A stretch of 22,101 nt of DNA, from the NCBI GenBank assembly GCA_002427475.1, contig DIRG01000115.1, positions 14,573 through 36,673 on the forward strand, written 5' to 3'. Position numbers and translations under genes: made by a program. This DNA is from Mageeibacillus sp. UBA5442 (GTDB lineage: Bacteria > Bacillota > Clostridia > Saccharofermentanales > DTU023). Shown here piece by piece: positions 1 through 7,470 of the stretch (the stretch's first letter is position 1; each line of letters begins with the position of its first letter). The notes beneath the pieces were generated by a model. The model worked only from the letters and a program-made list of their open reading frames with translations, was not told where the DNA came from and did not search any database.

Positions 1-489
1 GCTTCCACGACTACGGCTCCAGTTACAACAACAGCCCCAATTACATCAACACCGGCGCCAACACATGGCCCCGGCACTTCTCCTGATTTCTTGTTCTCAA
101 TCTCAAATCCTAATCCTAATTATCAAGGAAGAGTGGTAGAGGTTGAAGATCGTGAGGTTCTGGAAGGTCTCGTTATGGGTGAGTTTGGCGGCGATTATAA
201 AGGTGCTGTCTTGGTTGCTCAAGCTATTCGCGACAGCATGATTCACGACGGGATCTATAATACGACTCGCATTGCCCAACGATGGGGTTACAGTGCGAAG
301 GTTCGCCCTAACATATCTAATGCTACTAAGAGAGCAGTTGCCTATGTCTTTGACGAAGGTGGAAGTGCTGTCCAGCATTCGATCTATTATTTTTATGCCT
401 CTAGTCGCACCTATTCACCTTGGCATGAATCACAGAAATTCATAATCGAGTACGGCGGTTGCCGATTCTTCTCCAAGCATAGTAGTTAG
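1..489 (+). CDS. SleB-like cell-wall hydrolase, C-terminal part (5' end outside window)
   Basis: The frame is open from base 1 and ends at TAG 487-489. The first ~30 visible residues are a Thr/Pro/Ala-rich linker of the kind that joins a signal peptide or binding domain to a catalytic domain. The remaining ~130 residues resemble the SleB/cell-wall hydrolase 2 domain: an EVLEGLVMGEFGG segment near its start (family: glutamate-containing first helix), an AQAIRDS helix, and a C-terminal GGCRFF resembling the family's G-N/G-H-x-FF ending. Family members cleave peptidoglycan outside the membrane, often spore cortex. The TTG at 91 is not a real start because coding continues upstream. The gene ends 24 bp before rsmA on the same strand. 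The linker and domain identity are seen; cortex specificity is not established. Confidence 0.7.
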   Translation, partial: ASTTTAPVTTTAPITSTPAPTHGPGTSPDFLFSISNPNPNYQGRVVEVEDREVLEGLVMGEFGGDYKGAVLVAQAIRDSMIHDGIYNTTRIAQRWGYSAKVRPNISNATKRAVAYVFDEGGSAVQHSIYYFYASSRTYSPWHESQKFIIEYGGCRFFSKHSS

Positions 490-513
490 AAATAGCATGG
501 AATCCAATTCGGG

Positions 514-1407
514 ATGAAAGAAAAAGCGAAAGCTAATAGTAATATTAAGAGTGAATTGCTGTCGTTGTTACGACAGCAATCTTTTTCTCCGCGTCGCTCT
601 CTTGGGCAAAACTTTCTAGTAGATAGAGCTGTCTTCGATCGCATAATTGAGCAATTGAACCCCGACAAGAAAGACGCACTGGTCGAGATCGGCATGGGTC
701 CGGGGCTGTTAAGTAGAGAACTGGCAGAGAAAGCGGGCTTCTATTTAGGTTGCGAAATAGATCAGCGCTTCGCTTCGATGCATGCAGAAATATTTTCTGA
801 TTTGGATCTCAACGCTCAGTTCTTGTACGAAGATGCACTGGAAATTGATTTTGAGAGCTATAGTGAGCAGTTCGCAGAGTATGAGCGGCTCTTGGTTTTT
901 AGTAATTTGCCCTATTACATCACAACTGATTTGATTCTAAAGATGGTTTGCAGCTTTCCCCAAGCAGAGCAAATGCTGTTCATGCTTGAAAAGGCGGCAC
1001 TTAAGAGAGTTTTGGCTCAGCCTGCAACGAAGCCGTATGGCCCTTTATCAATCATTACTTCCCTTTGGGGCAAGTGGGAAGAGGTCATGACTGTGCCCGC
1101 GCAGAGCTTTGAGCCTGCTCCTCACACGACCTCTAGTCTGTATGCACTGATCTCCAAACCTGAGTCTGAATATACAGATGCAGCTGCTTCTTGTGATTTC
1201 CAGGAATTTACTAAGGATGTGCTCGGAAATAGGCGTAAAACACTGGCAAACGCTCTCATGTATACTAAAATACAAGGAGAGCAGCAGAATTCACTTAGTT
1301 TAAGTGAATTCCTCAACGAAGAGAAATTAGCAGCAAATGTCCGGGCAGAATCGTTAACAGCCAAGCAATTTGTTAGACTGTATTCAAGACTCGTTAATGC
1401 AAATTGA
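514..1407 (+). CDS. rsmA: 16S rRNA (adenine1518-N6/adenine1519-N6)-dimethyltransferase RsmA
   Basis: RsmA (KsgA) dimethylates two adjacent adenines in the 3' hairpin of 16S rRNA during 30S maturation, using S-adenosylmethionine. The 297-residue length is normal. It shows the N-terminal RRSLGQNFLVD signature (27-37), SAM-binding motif I VEIGMGPGLL (57-66), an acidic ribose-binding E in CEID (~81), an ED at ~106-107, and the catalytic NLPYYIT motif (131-137). The C-terminal quarter is the small helical RNA-binding domain. The ATG start has only a weak ribosome site (GGG directly before it), but it precedes all family-conserved sequence. It is followed after 42 bp by zapA on the same strand. Confidence 0.95.
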   Translation: MKEKAKANSNIKSELLSLLRQQSFSPRRSLGQNFLVDRAVFDRIIEQLNPDKKDALVEIGMGPGLLSRELAEKAGFYLGCEIDQRFASMHAEIFSDLDLNAQFLYEDALEIDFESYSEQFAEYERLLVFSNLPYYITTDLILKMVCSFPQAEQMLFMLEKAALKRVLAQPATKPYGPLSIITSLWGKWEEVMTVPAQSFEPAPHTTSSLYALISKPESEYTDAAASCDFQEFTKDVLGNRRKTLANALMYTKIQGEQQNSLSLSEFLNEEKLAANVRAESLTAKQFVRLYSRLVNAN

Positions 1408-1449
1408 GAAAACATAAGATCAAGTGTTTGTCACAGGAGGTGCATGTAA

Positions 1450-2004
1450 GTGAAGTCACCACGTAAGCGTATTAAAGTCCGTATCGGGAAAATGACATAT
1501 TCTTTATCTGCCGACGATGATGTCGAGCAAATGAGGGATATTGCTGCGACTGCCGATGCCATGATCGAACAGGTCAGCAAACAGTCCCCCGGATTAAATG
1601 AAACTTCAGCTTCCGTACTAGCTTTAGTCAATGCGGTCAGTATGATGCAGGACGCTTATGAAAGAACGAGGCTTGCTTACGCTGAACGTGATACTGCGCT
1701 AGAAGCTAAAGATGAACTCAAGGCAGAATTGTCGCGCTTGCGTGAGCAGTTCTGGTCGATGAAGAAGGATTTATTATATTATCGCAACCTTTGTGATGTC
1801 TATGAATCAAAGCTCGCCGAACTGGCTTCAACAATTGATACTGATTTTGCGGAAGACGGCCGAACAGGCAAAGGTAGAAGCCGCAGAAAGCGAAACAAGC
1901 CCCTAGAAGAATTACAGACAACAATCGATGATGTTACGGATCTCAGTGATGAATCTGTTGAGATAATACACGAGCAAGAAGACGAGACAAAAGAAGCAAA
2001 CTAA
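1450..2004 (+). CDS. zapA: Cell division protein ZapA, long form
   Basis: ZapA binds and bundles FtsZ filaments at the division ring in the cytoplasm. The first ~75 residues fit the family: a basic KRIKVRIGKMTYSL strand, an acidic stretch, then repeated helices beginning with DIAATADAMIEQ and ASVLALVNAVSMMQD. From ~75 to ~140 there is a strongly charged coiled coil (AERDTALEAKDELKAELSRL). The tail is an acidic/basic low-complexity stretch. At 184 residues it is much longer than usual ZapA (about 90-110), the excess being coiled coil plus tail. The start is GTG at 1450, chosen because AGGAGG at 1435-1440 lies nine bases upstream. It ends 21 bp before dut, so the two are probably co-transcribed. 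Confidence 0.85.
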   Translation: MKSPRKRIKVRIGKMTYSLSADDDVEQMRDIAATADAMIEQVSKQSPGLNETSASVLALVNAVSMMQDAYERTRLAYAERDTALEAKDELKAELSRLREQFWSMKKDLLYYRNLCDVYESKLAELASTIDTDFAEDGRTGKGRSRRKRNKPLEELQTTIDDVTDLSDESVEIIHEQEDETKEAN

Positions 2005-2025
2005 TACCACAGGAGAGGGAAGAGG

Positions 2026-2637
2026 ATGAAAGAAAAAATCACCGTTTACATTGAAGGCACTGAGGACCTGATACCTGATGCAGCTTCTTCCGGTTCCGCA
2101 GGTTTCGATTTAAGATCCCGCCTCTCTTTGGTGATTGAACCTGGCGAAACTGTTCTCGTACCAAGTGGCATTCGCCTTGCACTGCCCGACGGAGTCGAGG
2201 CTCAGGTGCGACCACGTAGCGGTCTTTCTTTGCGTACTTCTTTGCGCATACCAAATACACCGGGCACTATAGATTCTGATTTTCGCGATGAAGTTTGCAT
2301 CATCGCCGAGAACACAAATCCGCTTTTCTTTGATGGTTCCATCCTCTTAAGAGAACCCAAACTTGCTAAGAAATTACATCAGGAATGTACTCCCATACAA
2401 TTCAGTGATTACTTTCGGAAAAAAACAGGCGAATACCTTCCTTTTGGTGTGTCGGACCATACTTTGTATCTGGATCAAAACGGCCACCCTCTTGGCAGTA
2501 TCTACATTGAAGCCGGCGAGCGTATAGCTCAGATGGTCTTTCTTGAAGTTTTGCATCCTGAGTTTATGAAGGTGGATAGCGTCGCTGAAATAGGAGAGAA
2601 CCGCGGCGGCGGTTTCGGTTCCAGCGGCAGTTTCTAA
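2026..2637 (+). CDS. dut: dUTP diphosphatase with an unusual internal insertion
   Basis: Trimeric dUTPase splits dUTP to dUMP and diphosphate, keeping uracil out of DNA. All five motifs are recognisable: SAGFDLR (24-30), RPRSGLS (62-68), GTIDSDFRDE (80-89, with the catalytic Asp in TID), GERIAQM (164-170) and a Gly-rich NRGGGFGSSG (192-201). Motif 3 has Phe where the family usually has Tyr (DYRGE), and motif 5 lacks the usual GTGGFG spacing. The protein has 203 residues versus about 145 for the usual form. The extra ~55-60 residues lie between motifs 3 and 4 (about 96-160), a charged segment containing KLAKKLHQE. The start is supported by an AGGAGAGGG ribosome site just upstream. Its stop abuts the stop of the convergent hydrolase gene with no gap. 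Confidence 0.9.
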   Translation: MKEKITVYIEGTEDLIPDAASSGSAGFDLRSRLSLVIEPGETVLVPSGIRLALPDGVEAQVRPRSGLSLRTSLRIPNTPGTIDSDFRDEVCIIAENTNPLFFDGSILLREPKLAKKLHQECTPIQFSDYFRKKTGEYLPFGVSDHTLYLDQNGHPLGSIYIEAGERIAQMVFLEVLHPEFMKVDSVAEIGENRGGGFGSSGSF

Positions 2638-3660
2638 TTAATACCAGTCGTTGATGAAATCTTGTACAGCCTTGCTGTAATTATTGCTGTCGCTCGCAAA
2701 AGCTGTGATGTGGCCGGAGCCTTTCGCTTTGAAACTTTGCGTCAAAGTCGGATGAATGCGTTCACGTTCTACCCACAGAGGCAGGTAGGCACTTTCGGCT
2801 AAAAGGCTATCGTGTTCGTGTCCCAGCAATAAAACCGGAATTGTCAGTTGAGATAAGTACTGCAGATAGTCCTGTTTTTCTTTATTACCCGCCGAAAGCC
2901 TAATTGCCAGGGGTACAGTACGGGGGAAGAAATAGCGTCCGAGACTGTCTTCAAGAGCCATTTCCGCGGCGATAAAGTCGTCGCTGGACCTGGCAGGGGT
3001 ATCGAGAATCAAGCCGGATATCCGCAAGGGATGGGGCAGTCCTAGATCGATGGCATCAGCCTTTTTATTTTCATCGGCATAAACCTCGTCCAGATATGAC
3101 ATCGCTCTAAAAGCAGCTGTAGTGCCGCTGCCAATGCCATAAAGGATGATAGGGTGCTCGGGGGCAAGAGATTCCACATATGCCAGAGCGGCTAGGACAT
3201 CATCCGCTTCCATATAGCCAAAAGAAGACATGCTACCGTCAGACTCGGCATTGCTGCGCAGATCGAAGGTCAGCACATTGCAACCTGCTTCTGTCAGCTG
3301 ATCAAAGAGTTTCACACTGTCAAGGCCGAAGGGGAGACGATTCATTTCTTGGCTATGTACAAGCAGTACAGTTGCTCGCGTTTCTTCTGTTTGAGATCTA
3401 AGCCACCAGCCGCGCAGCGTCAATTGTCCATCTAAAGTCTGGAAAGAGACATTAGAATAATCCGGCAAGAGGTTGGCTGCGAAAGGGGAGAGTTCGCTTC
3501 CTTCTTTCTCCATAATGCTACTGGCTTTCACAAAAGACGAAATCACAATTGCTGCAATAGAAAAAGCAACAACGCAGGCCAGTGCGATCAGAATTATCCA
3601 AAATCTGCGCATTTTGTTCTTTTTATCTCGTTTATTATCTGAAATGTAGATCTCTGCCAT
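2638..3660 (-). CDS. Membrane-anchored alpha/beta-hydrolase-fold protein, nucleophile elbow altered
   Basis: A 340-residue protein with a short charged N terminus, one membrane helix (~20-43) and an extracytoplasmic alpha/beta-hydrolase-like domain. The start is placed at the ATG ending at 3660: on the minus strand AAGGA lies eight bases before it, and an extended -10-like TGCTACACT lies just upstream of the alternative ATG at 3681, so that ATG would be at or before the transcript start. The elbow that in the paralogue at 5340 reads GTSMG here reads GIGSG (175-179), so the usual serine position is glycine with a serine one residue later. An Asp in HEHD and a His in GSGHIT remain as candidate triad members. 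It may be an altered or inactive hydrolase. Convergent with dut and divergent from tsaD. Confidence 0.75.
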   Translation of the reverse strand: MAEIYISDNKRDKKNKMRRFWIILIALACVVAFSIAAIVISSFVKASSIMEKEGSELSPFAANLLPDYSNVSFQTLDGQLTLRGWWLRSQTEETRATVLLVHSQEMNRLPFGLDSVKLFDQLTEAGCNVLTFDLRSNAESDGSMSSFGYMEADDVLAALAYVESLAPEHPIILYGIGSGTTAAFRAMSYLDEVYADENKKADAIDLGLPHPLRISGLILDTPARSSDDFIAAEMALEDSLGRYFFPRTVPLAIRLSAGNKEKQDYLQYLSQLTIPVLLLGHEHDSLLAESAYLPLWVERERIHPTLTQSFKAKGSGHITAFASDSNNYSKAVQDFINDWY

Positions 3661-3677
3661 AAGTAATTCCTTGCTGT

Positions 3678-3732
3678 GCATTAGTGTAGCAGATTGATGC
3701 TGCCAACGATACAGAATCTGCTAAACTAATGC
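3678..3732. promoter_or_regulatory. 18-bp inverted repeat carrying two divergent extended -10 elements
   Basis: The arms are 3678-3695 and 3715-3732. The right arm reads AATCTGCTAAACTAATGC; the reverse complement of the left arm is identical except for one base (ACACT for AAACT). The spacer is 19 bp. Each arm holds TGCTAAACT or TGCTACACT, an extended -10-like element, facing outward: the right arm towards tsaD, the left arm towards the hydrolase gene. The right-arm element would start transcription at about 3734-3735, on or beside the second ATG of tsaD. The symmetry is seen; promoter activity is inferred. Confidence 0.5.
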
Positions 3733-4790
3733 TCATGGATAAAGAAAAAAACTACATTTTAGGAATAGAAACTTCTTGTGATGAAACGGCTGCTTCAGTA
3801 GTTGATTCCGGTCGCATGCTTATAAGCAGTAAGATCGCCTCGCAGATTGACGTGCACAAGCTTTATGGCGGTGTCGTGCCTGAAATTGCTTCACGCGAAC
3901 ATCTCAAAACAATAGTGCCTGTGGTTGATCAGGCTCTTAAGGATGCGGGCATCACTGCCGCTGAACTAAAGGCTATTGCAGTAACAGTAGGGCCTGGACT
4001 TGTTGGGGCTTTGCTGGTTGGTGTGTCCTTTGCCAAATCTTATGCGGCTGCTATCAGTAAACCTTTGATCCCGGTTCACCATATTGAGGGGCATATCGCA
4101 TCAGTCTACCTATCGGATAGGGAAGTAGAACCACCTTTTCTGTGCCTAGTGGTCTCCGGGGGTCATTCACATTTACTTGCCGTTGATGACTACACGAAGT
4201 TCAGAATCATTGCGAAAACGCGCGACGACGCTCCCGGAGAGGCATTTGACAAATTGGCACGTGTCCTCGGTTTGGGCTACCCGGGCGGACCGCTGATAGA
4301 CAAGGCAGCTCAGAGCGGAGACAGGCACGCGTTTTCGTTGCCACATCCTCGCGTTGAAGGCTCTCTGGACTTTTCTTTCAGCGGATTAAAAACAGCCGCT
4401 ATTCAGCAGTTCGATCGCTTCAAGCGAGAAGCTGATAAGAAAGGATTGGCCTGGACGGATTTGTGTTCGCTAGAAGATTTCGCAGCAACCTTCCAAGAAG
4501 CAGTGGTGACGACCCTCTTAGGTCGTCTAGAAGAAGCGTTGGAAACAAATCCTTATACGACTATAGCCATCGCAGGAGGCGTATCTGCCAATTCGAGATT
4601 AAGAGAGAAAGCTCAAGAACTGAGTGCTGAGAAGAGTCTGAAGTTGGTAGTGCCTGAGATGTCTTTATGCACGGACAACGCAGCTATGGTTGCATCGGCA
4701 GGATTTTACGCTTGGCAGAGTGGTAGACGAGCTGGAGCTGAGCAGGATGCCAGCTCCGTCTTGGACTTAGAACGCTTTACTCAAGCTTAA
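3729..4790 (+). CDS. tsaD: tRNA N6-adenosine threonylcarbamoyltransferase TsaD
   Basis: TsaD transfers the threonylcarbamoyl group from the TsaC-made adenylate onto A37 of ANN-decoding tRNAs, working with TsaB and TsaE in the cytoplasm. The 353-residue protein shows the ASKHA-fold start ILGIETSCDETAASVV (10-25), the metal-binding HIEGH (118-122), SGGHSH, the DDAPGEAFDKLAR loop, GGPLID, FSFSGLKTA, and a C-terminal GGVSANSRLR plus CTDNAAM. No gap is seen. Two starts are possible, ATG 3729 and ATG 3735. Neither has a Shine-Dalgarno sequence, and the extended -10-like element at 3722-3727 ends next to them, so translation may be leaderless. The downstream neighbour smpB has its own predicted promoter. 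Confidence 0.96.
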   Translation: MLMDKEKNYILGIETSCDETAASVVDSGRMLISSKIASQIDVHKLYGGVVPEIASREHLKTIVPVVDQALKDAGITAAELKAIAVTVGPGLVGALLVGVSFAKSYAAAISKPLIPVHHIEGHIASVYLSDREVEPPFLCLVVSGGHSHLLAVDDYTKFRIIAKTRDDAPGEAFDKLARVLGLGYPGGPLIDKAAQSGDRHAFSLPHPRVEGSLDFSFSGLKTAAIQQFDRFKREADKKGLAWTDLCSLEDFAATFQEAVVTTLLGRLEEALETNPYTTIAIAGGVSANSRLREKAQELSAEKSLKLVVPEMSLCTDNAAMVASAGFYAWQSGRRAGAEQDASSVLDLERFTQA

Positions 4791-4804
4791 GTTGCTGCTA
4801 TAAT
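4776..4804 (+). promoter_or_regulatory. Predicted sigma-A promoter of smpB
   Basis: A perfect TATAAT at 4799-4804 is preceded by TGC, giving an extended -10. TTTACT at 4776-4781 serves as a -35-like element with a 17-bp spacer. The -35 lies inside the last codons of tsaD. Transcription would start near 4811, leaving a leader of only about 10-20 bases before smpB. Confidence 0.6.
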
Positions 4805-4821
4805 CCAAAACCTGATTCGAG

Positions 4822-5292
4822 ATGAGAAGAATGAAAAATAAGCAAAACAAATTAATTACTAATAATCGCAGAGCACGTTATGAATACGATATTTTGGAGA
4901 CCCTGGAAACAGGAATTGCTCTGAAGGGGACAGAAGTTAAGTCTATCCGTCAGGGTAGTCTCAGTCTTAGTGAGTCCTACGTTGTAGTGAGGAATGGAGA
5001 GCTCTTTTTGGTCGGAGCACATATTGCTCCCTATGAGCAAGCTCACCAGTTTAATCATGATCCTGTGCGCGACAGGAAACTGCTCGCACACAAGTCACAG
5101 ATTCGCAAATTGGAAGCAGCTGTTCAGCAAAAGGGTATGACCTTAGTGCCGACGAAAGCCTATTTTGTCCGGGGCAAAGTAAAGCTGGAAATAGCAATTG
5201 CTCGCGGCAAGAAGCTCTATGATAAACGTCAGACCATACGTGATCGCGAAGTGGCTCGCGACGTCGAAAAGCGTATGAAACAGGACTATTAA
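4822..5292 (+). CDS. smpB: SsrA-binding protein SmpB
   Basis: SmpB binds the tRNA-like domain of tmRNA and takes it into stalled ribosomes for trans-translation. The 156 residues cover the usual length and show the family pattern: TNNRRARYEYDILETLETGIAL, the GTEVKSIR strand-helix, SLSESY, and a C-terminal KKLYDKR with a basic tail (VEKRMKQDY) that acts in the mRNA channel. ATG 4822 is used here; ATG 4831 is an equal candidate, because neither has a clear ribosome site and the conserved region begins after both. Its RNA partner ssrA lies about 1.1 kb downstream, separated by one hydrolase gene. Confidence 0.96.
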   Translation: MRRMKNKQNKLITNNRRARYEYDILETLETGIALKGTEVKSIRQGSLSLSESYVVVRNGELFLVGAHIAPYEQAHQFNHDPVRDRKLLAHKSQIRKLEAAVQQKGMTLVPTKAYFVRGKVKLEIAIARGKKLYDKRQTIRDREVARDVEKRMKQDY

Positions 5293-5339
5293 TAGTTTCA
5301 CTGCATTTCATTGCACTGAATTAGACGAGAGGTTTACTG

Positions 5340-6308
5340 ATGACTGAAAGCAACACGCTAGAAACAGTTCCGCAGAAAAAGAAGAGAAGAAAGATTCTGA
5401 AAATTGTTTTAGTGGGGCTACTCATTTTACTTCTCGTTACTTTGATCGCAATTCCTCTATTAGTCATGCCGATGTTCTTGGGCCAACGCTATGAACAAGA
5501 ACAGTATCAGGCAGCTGATTTTGCAGTTGAAGCTGAGCGTATTACTTTGACAAGTGACGATGAGCTGAAACTTGCAGCTTGGCGCACCGTGGCAGAAGAG
5601 CCCCAAGGCACGGTAATTATTTTGTCCGGGATACAAAACCCTTCGGTAACTGCCTTCTTCGGCTATGCCAAGCTCTTAGCTGACAACGGTTGGGATTCAC
5701 TCTTAATCGAAATGCGTGCTCGAAGCGAGAGTGAGGGAGATGAGATTGGCTTAGGTATGACCGAGTGGCTAGATGTGAAGGCCGGCGTTGATTTTCTCGA
5801 GCAGGATGCTAAAAGCAACGATCTGCCTATTGTCGCATTAGGCACTTCTATGGGTGCGGGCACAGTAATTATTGCAGCAGGTGAGTTGGAAGAAATTGAT
5901 GCAGTAATTTCTCTCTCTGCTTTCTCCTCTTGGACTGACTTGTTTGTACATTATATGGGCGAAGCCGGAGTGCCGCGACCGATTGGCTACCTGGATGTGC
6001 CCTTTATACAGGGATATCTTGGAGTTCACTTTGGTTTCTCTGCGCTTAAATATTCACCTTTCAAAGCCATCAGCAAAATAGGAGATAGACCTGTTCTGCT
6101 GATGCACTCTACTGAGGATAGTCAGGTACCTTACTCACAGTATGAGAAACTCCTCGCAGAGGCAAAGCAAAGTGATGTCAATGTTAGCTCTTTTGTTCGT
6201 CAGGGAGATTGGCACTTCTTATGTTATGATGATTATCTTTTTGAACCTGCTAAGGATGTAGAATTCAGTAGCACTTTGCTTGATTTTCTCAATGAAAATT
6301 TCTCATAA
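5340..6308 (+). CDS. Membrane-anchored alpha/beta hydrolase
   Basis: A 322-residue protein with a Lys/Arg-rich cytoplasmic N terminus (13-21), a membrane helix (~22-43) and an extracytoplasmic alpha/beta-hydrolase domain. The nucleophile elbow is GTSMG with Ser170; Asp260 (HSTEDSQ) and His292 (GDWHF) fit the other triad positions. The substrate cannot be told; family members range from esterases to peptidases. It resembles the hydrolase-like protein at 2638-3660 in layout and in the segment before the elbow, so the two are probably paralogues flanking tsaD-smpB. The ATG at 5340 follows GAGAGG with suitable spacing. It lies 47 bp after smpB and 101 bp before mature ssrA. Confidence 0.8.
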   Translation: MTESNTLETVPQKKKRRKILKIVLVGLLILLLVTLIAIPLLVMPMFLGQRYEQEQYQAADFAVEAERITLTSDDELKLAAWRTVAEEPQGTVIILSGIQNPSVTAFFGYAKLLADNGWDSLLIEMRARSESEGDEIGLGMTEWLDVKAGVDFLEQDAKSNDLPIVALGTSMGAGTVIIAAGELEEIDAVISLSAFSSWTDLFVHYMGEAGVPRPIGYLDVPFIQGYLGVHFGFSALKYSPFKAISKIGDRPVLLMHSTEDSQVPYSQYEKLLAEAKQSDVNVSSFVRQGDWHFLCYDDYLFEPAKDVEFSSTLLDFLNENFS

Positions 6309-6339
6309 AAGAGCTAGATCGAGATGTAACGGTAGTGTC

Positions 6340-6368
6340 TGGAAATAGCTCGCATGACGTGCTATAAT
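6340..6368 (+). promoter_or_regulatory. Predicted promoter of ssrA
   Basis: TATAAT at 6363-6368 is preceded by TGC (extended -10). TGGAAA at 6340-6345 is a weak -35 at 17-bp spacing. A start near 6375 would give about 35 bases of 5' leader, to be removed by RNase P at 6410. Confidence 0.6.
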
Positions 6369-6409
6369 AGCAAACAAGAGTTCGTAATAGAATTTTGAAA
6401 ACAGTATAT

Positions 6410-6786
6410 GGGGACGCACCGGTTTCGACGGGGTTGTCGAAGTTGGGAAAGCGGGTAGAGGATTCTCGTTGGCCTCTTTAAAAAACGGGAAAAACTTTTA
6501 ATTGCCAATAAACAACCGGCATTAGCAGCTGCATAAGCAACTGCCGTTCTCTACAGAACTCTGTCGCCTGTAGAAGAACGTCATTAGACAGACCTTTCTT
6601 TGTAGGCGGTTAAACGAAGCTCCCATTTGGCGTCTGCTCGAGCGTCAAATGCGTATTTAGAGCTAGCAGGACCTGTTATGATCGTCTATGCTCAGCGGGC
6701 TTGCGAAATTAAAGCATAGGCTGCACCCGGAGAGTTTCCAATGGAAGCGATTTCGGACAGGGGTTCGAATCCCCTCGTCTCCACCA
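6410..6786 (+). ncRNA. ssrA: Transfer-messenger RNA (tmRNA)
   Basis: tmRNA enters stalled ribosomes with SmpB, adds a degradation tag and frees the ribosome. The 5' end GGGGACG pairs with the 3' CGTCTCC (one G-U) to form the tRNA-like acceptor stem. It is followed by the conserved GGTTTCGACGGGG segment, and the 3' part has the T-arm GGGTTCGAATCCCC and an encoded CCA at 6784-6786. The length is 377 nt, typical for one-piece tmRNA. The resume codon and tag lie at 6504-6536. The 3' end is a well-known integration target for tyrosine recombinases, and accessory DNA begins directly after it here. Confidence 0.95.
6504..6536 (+). other. tmRNA tag reading frame (ANKQPALAAA)
   Basis: After the AACTTTTAATT stretch, which matches the usual position just upstream of the resume codon, GCC opens a ten-codon frame: Ala-Asn-Lys-Gln-Pro-Ala-Leu-Ala-Ala-Ala, then TAA. 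The Ala-Leu-Ala-Ala core recognised by ClpXP-type proteases is present, but one extra Ala follows it. The choice of resume codon is inferred from position. Confidence 0.75.
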
Positions 6787-6802
6787 TAATGCTTTGACTA
6801 TT

Positions 6803-6893
6803 TAGATGTCAAAGCCTGAAAAGCCCGTGGTTGCGGGCTTTTTGGCATCTAAAAGGCTGCTTTTCTACTTTTCTTAAACCGTAGATGTCAAAA
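6803..6893. repeat. Three copies of TAGATGTCAAA next to the ssrA 3' end
   Basis: TAGATGTCAAA occurs at 6803-6813 and again at 6883-6893 as direct repeats (6882-6892 with its first base). An inverted, one-mismatch copy TTTGGCATCTA lies at 6841-6851 between them. Such short repeats beside an attachment core are what tyrosine-integrase arm sites look like, but the function is inferred. Confidence 0.4.
6821..6843 (+). terminator. Rho-independent terminator after ssrA
   Basis: AAGCCCG (6821-6827) pairs perfectly with CGGGCTT (6834-6840) across a six-base loop, followed by TTT to 6843. An outer, weaker pairing of AGATGTCAAA with TTTGGCATCT extends the hairpin. Whether it belongs to the host ssrA or to the inserted element cannot be told. 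Confidence 0.7.
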
Positions 6894-6980
6894 CCGCTTT
6901 TCGGGTGCTTTGCCCATTCCCCGAAAACCCTTATGCCAGGGGCATTTCCGGGCATTTGCACCTAATAAAATAAACCACAT

Positions 6981-7023
6981 AAGCCGCTATCGGATTTCGC
7001 TATGAACCCGATGGCGGCTTTTT
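6981..7023 (+). terminator. Strong hairpin before the toprim gene
   Basis: A 13-bp stem joins AAGCCGCTATCGG (6981-6993) with CCGATGGCGGCTT (7008-7020), with one T-G wobble, and TTT follows. It could end transcription entering from the ssrA side before the element's first gene. Confidence 0.55.
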
Positions 7024-7050
7024 GCATTTCTCAAAGATTGGGGTGACGCC

Positions 7051-7470
7051 ATGAGCGAATACGAACCACCCTTTACGGACGATGAAATGGACATCGCCCG
7101 ACAAAAAGACCTCCCCGACCTTCTTGCTTCTCTCGGCTACCAAGTCCATCCCAAAGGCAGCTACCATACCCTTGCCGAGATGCCGCATATCATGATTAAG
7201 CGCCGCATTAGCTACTACGATAACTACGAACAGGCTTGGGGCGATGCTATCACCTTTCTTGGAAAGCACCATGGCATGGATTTCAAAGAAGTAGTTCGAT
7301 ATCTACTGGACTTAGCCGGTCAGCGCCGTGATCATCCTGTTCAGGCAAAGTCCCATTCCGTACCTGCTCCCAAGAACAAGCCGCCTGTCGCATTCGTTCT
7401 GCCCGAAGCCCATACGGACTGCCGCCGCGTGTTCGCCTATCTCATTAAAAGAGGCGTCTTGCGGGAAATG
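7051..7470 (+). pseudogene. DUF3991/toprim (primase-like) protein, N-terminal fragment
   Basis: Proteins of this ICE family join a primase-like zinc-binding-type N domain, DUF3991 and a toprim domain, and probably act in element DNA processing. Here only about the first 140 residues remain: DLPDLLASLGYQV, then GSYHTLAEM, then AWGDAITFLGKHHGMDFKEVVRYLL, which match the degenerate CHC2-like part, and a stretch (VFAYLIKRGVL) where DUF3991 begins. The frame then runs without a stop into VirB4 sequence at about residue 143-146. The DUF3991 remainder, the toprim domain and everything normally between this gene and virB4 are missing. The ATG at 7051 is preceded by GGGGTG. The breakpoint is placed only to within about 15 bases. 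Confidence 0.75.

Noticed and set aside
6452..6458. CGGGTAG inside ssrA, identical to the operator half-site
   Set aside because: It lies in the conserved 5' part of tmRNA, has no left half and no -10 at the 31-bp spacing; chance match.
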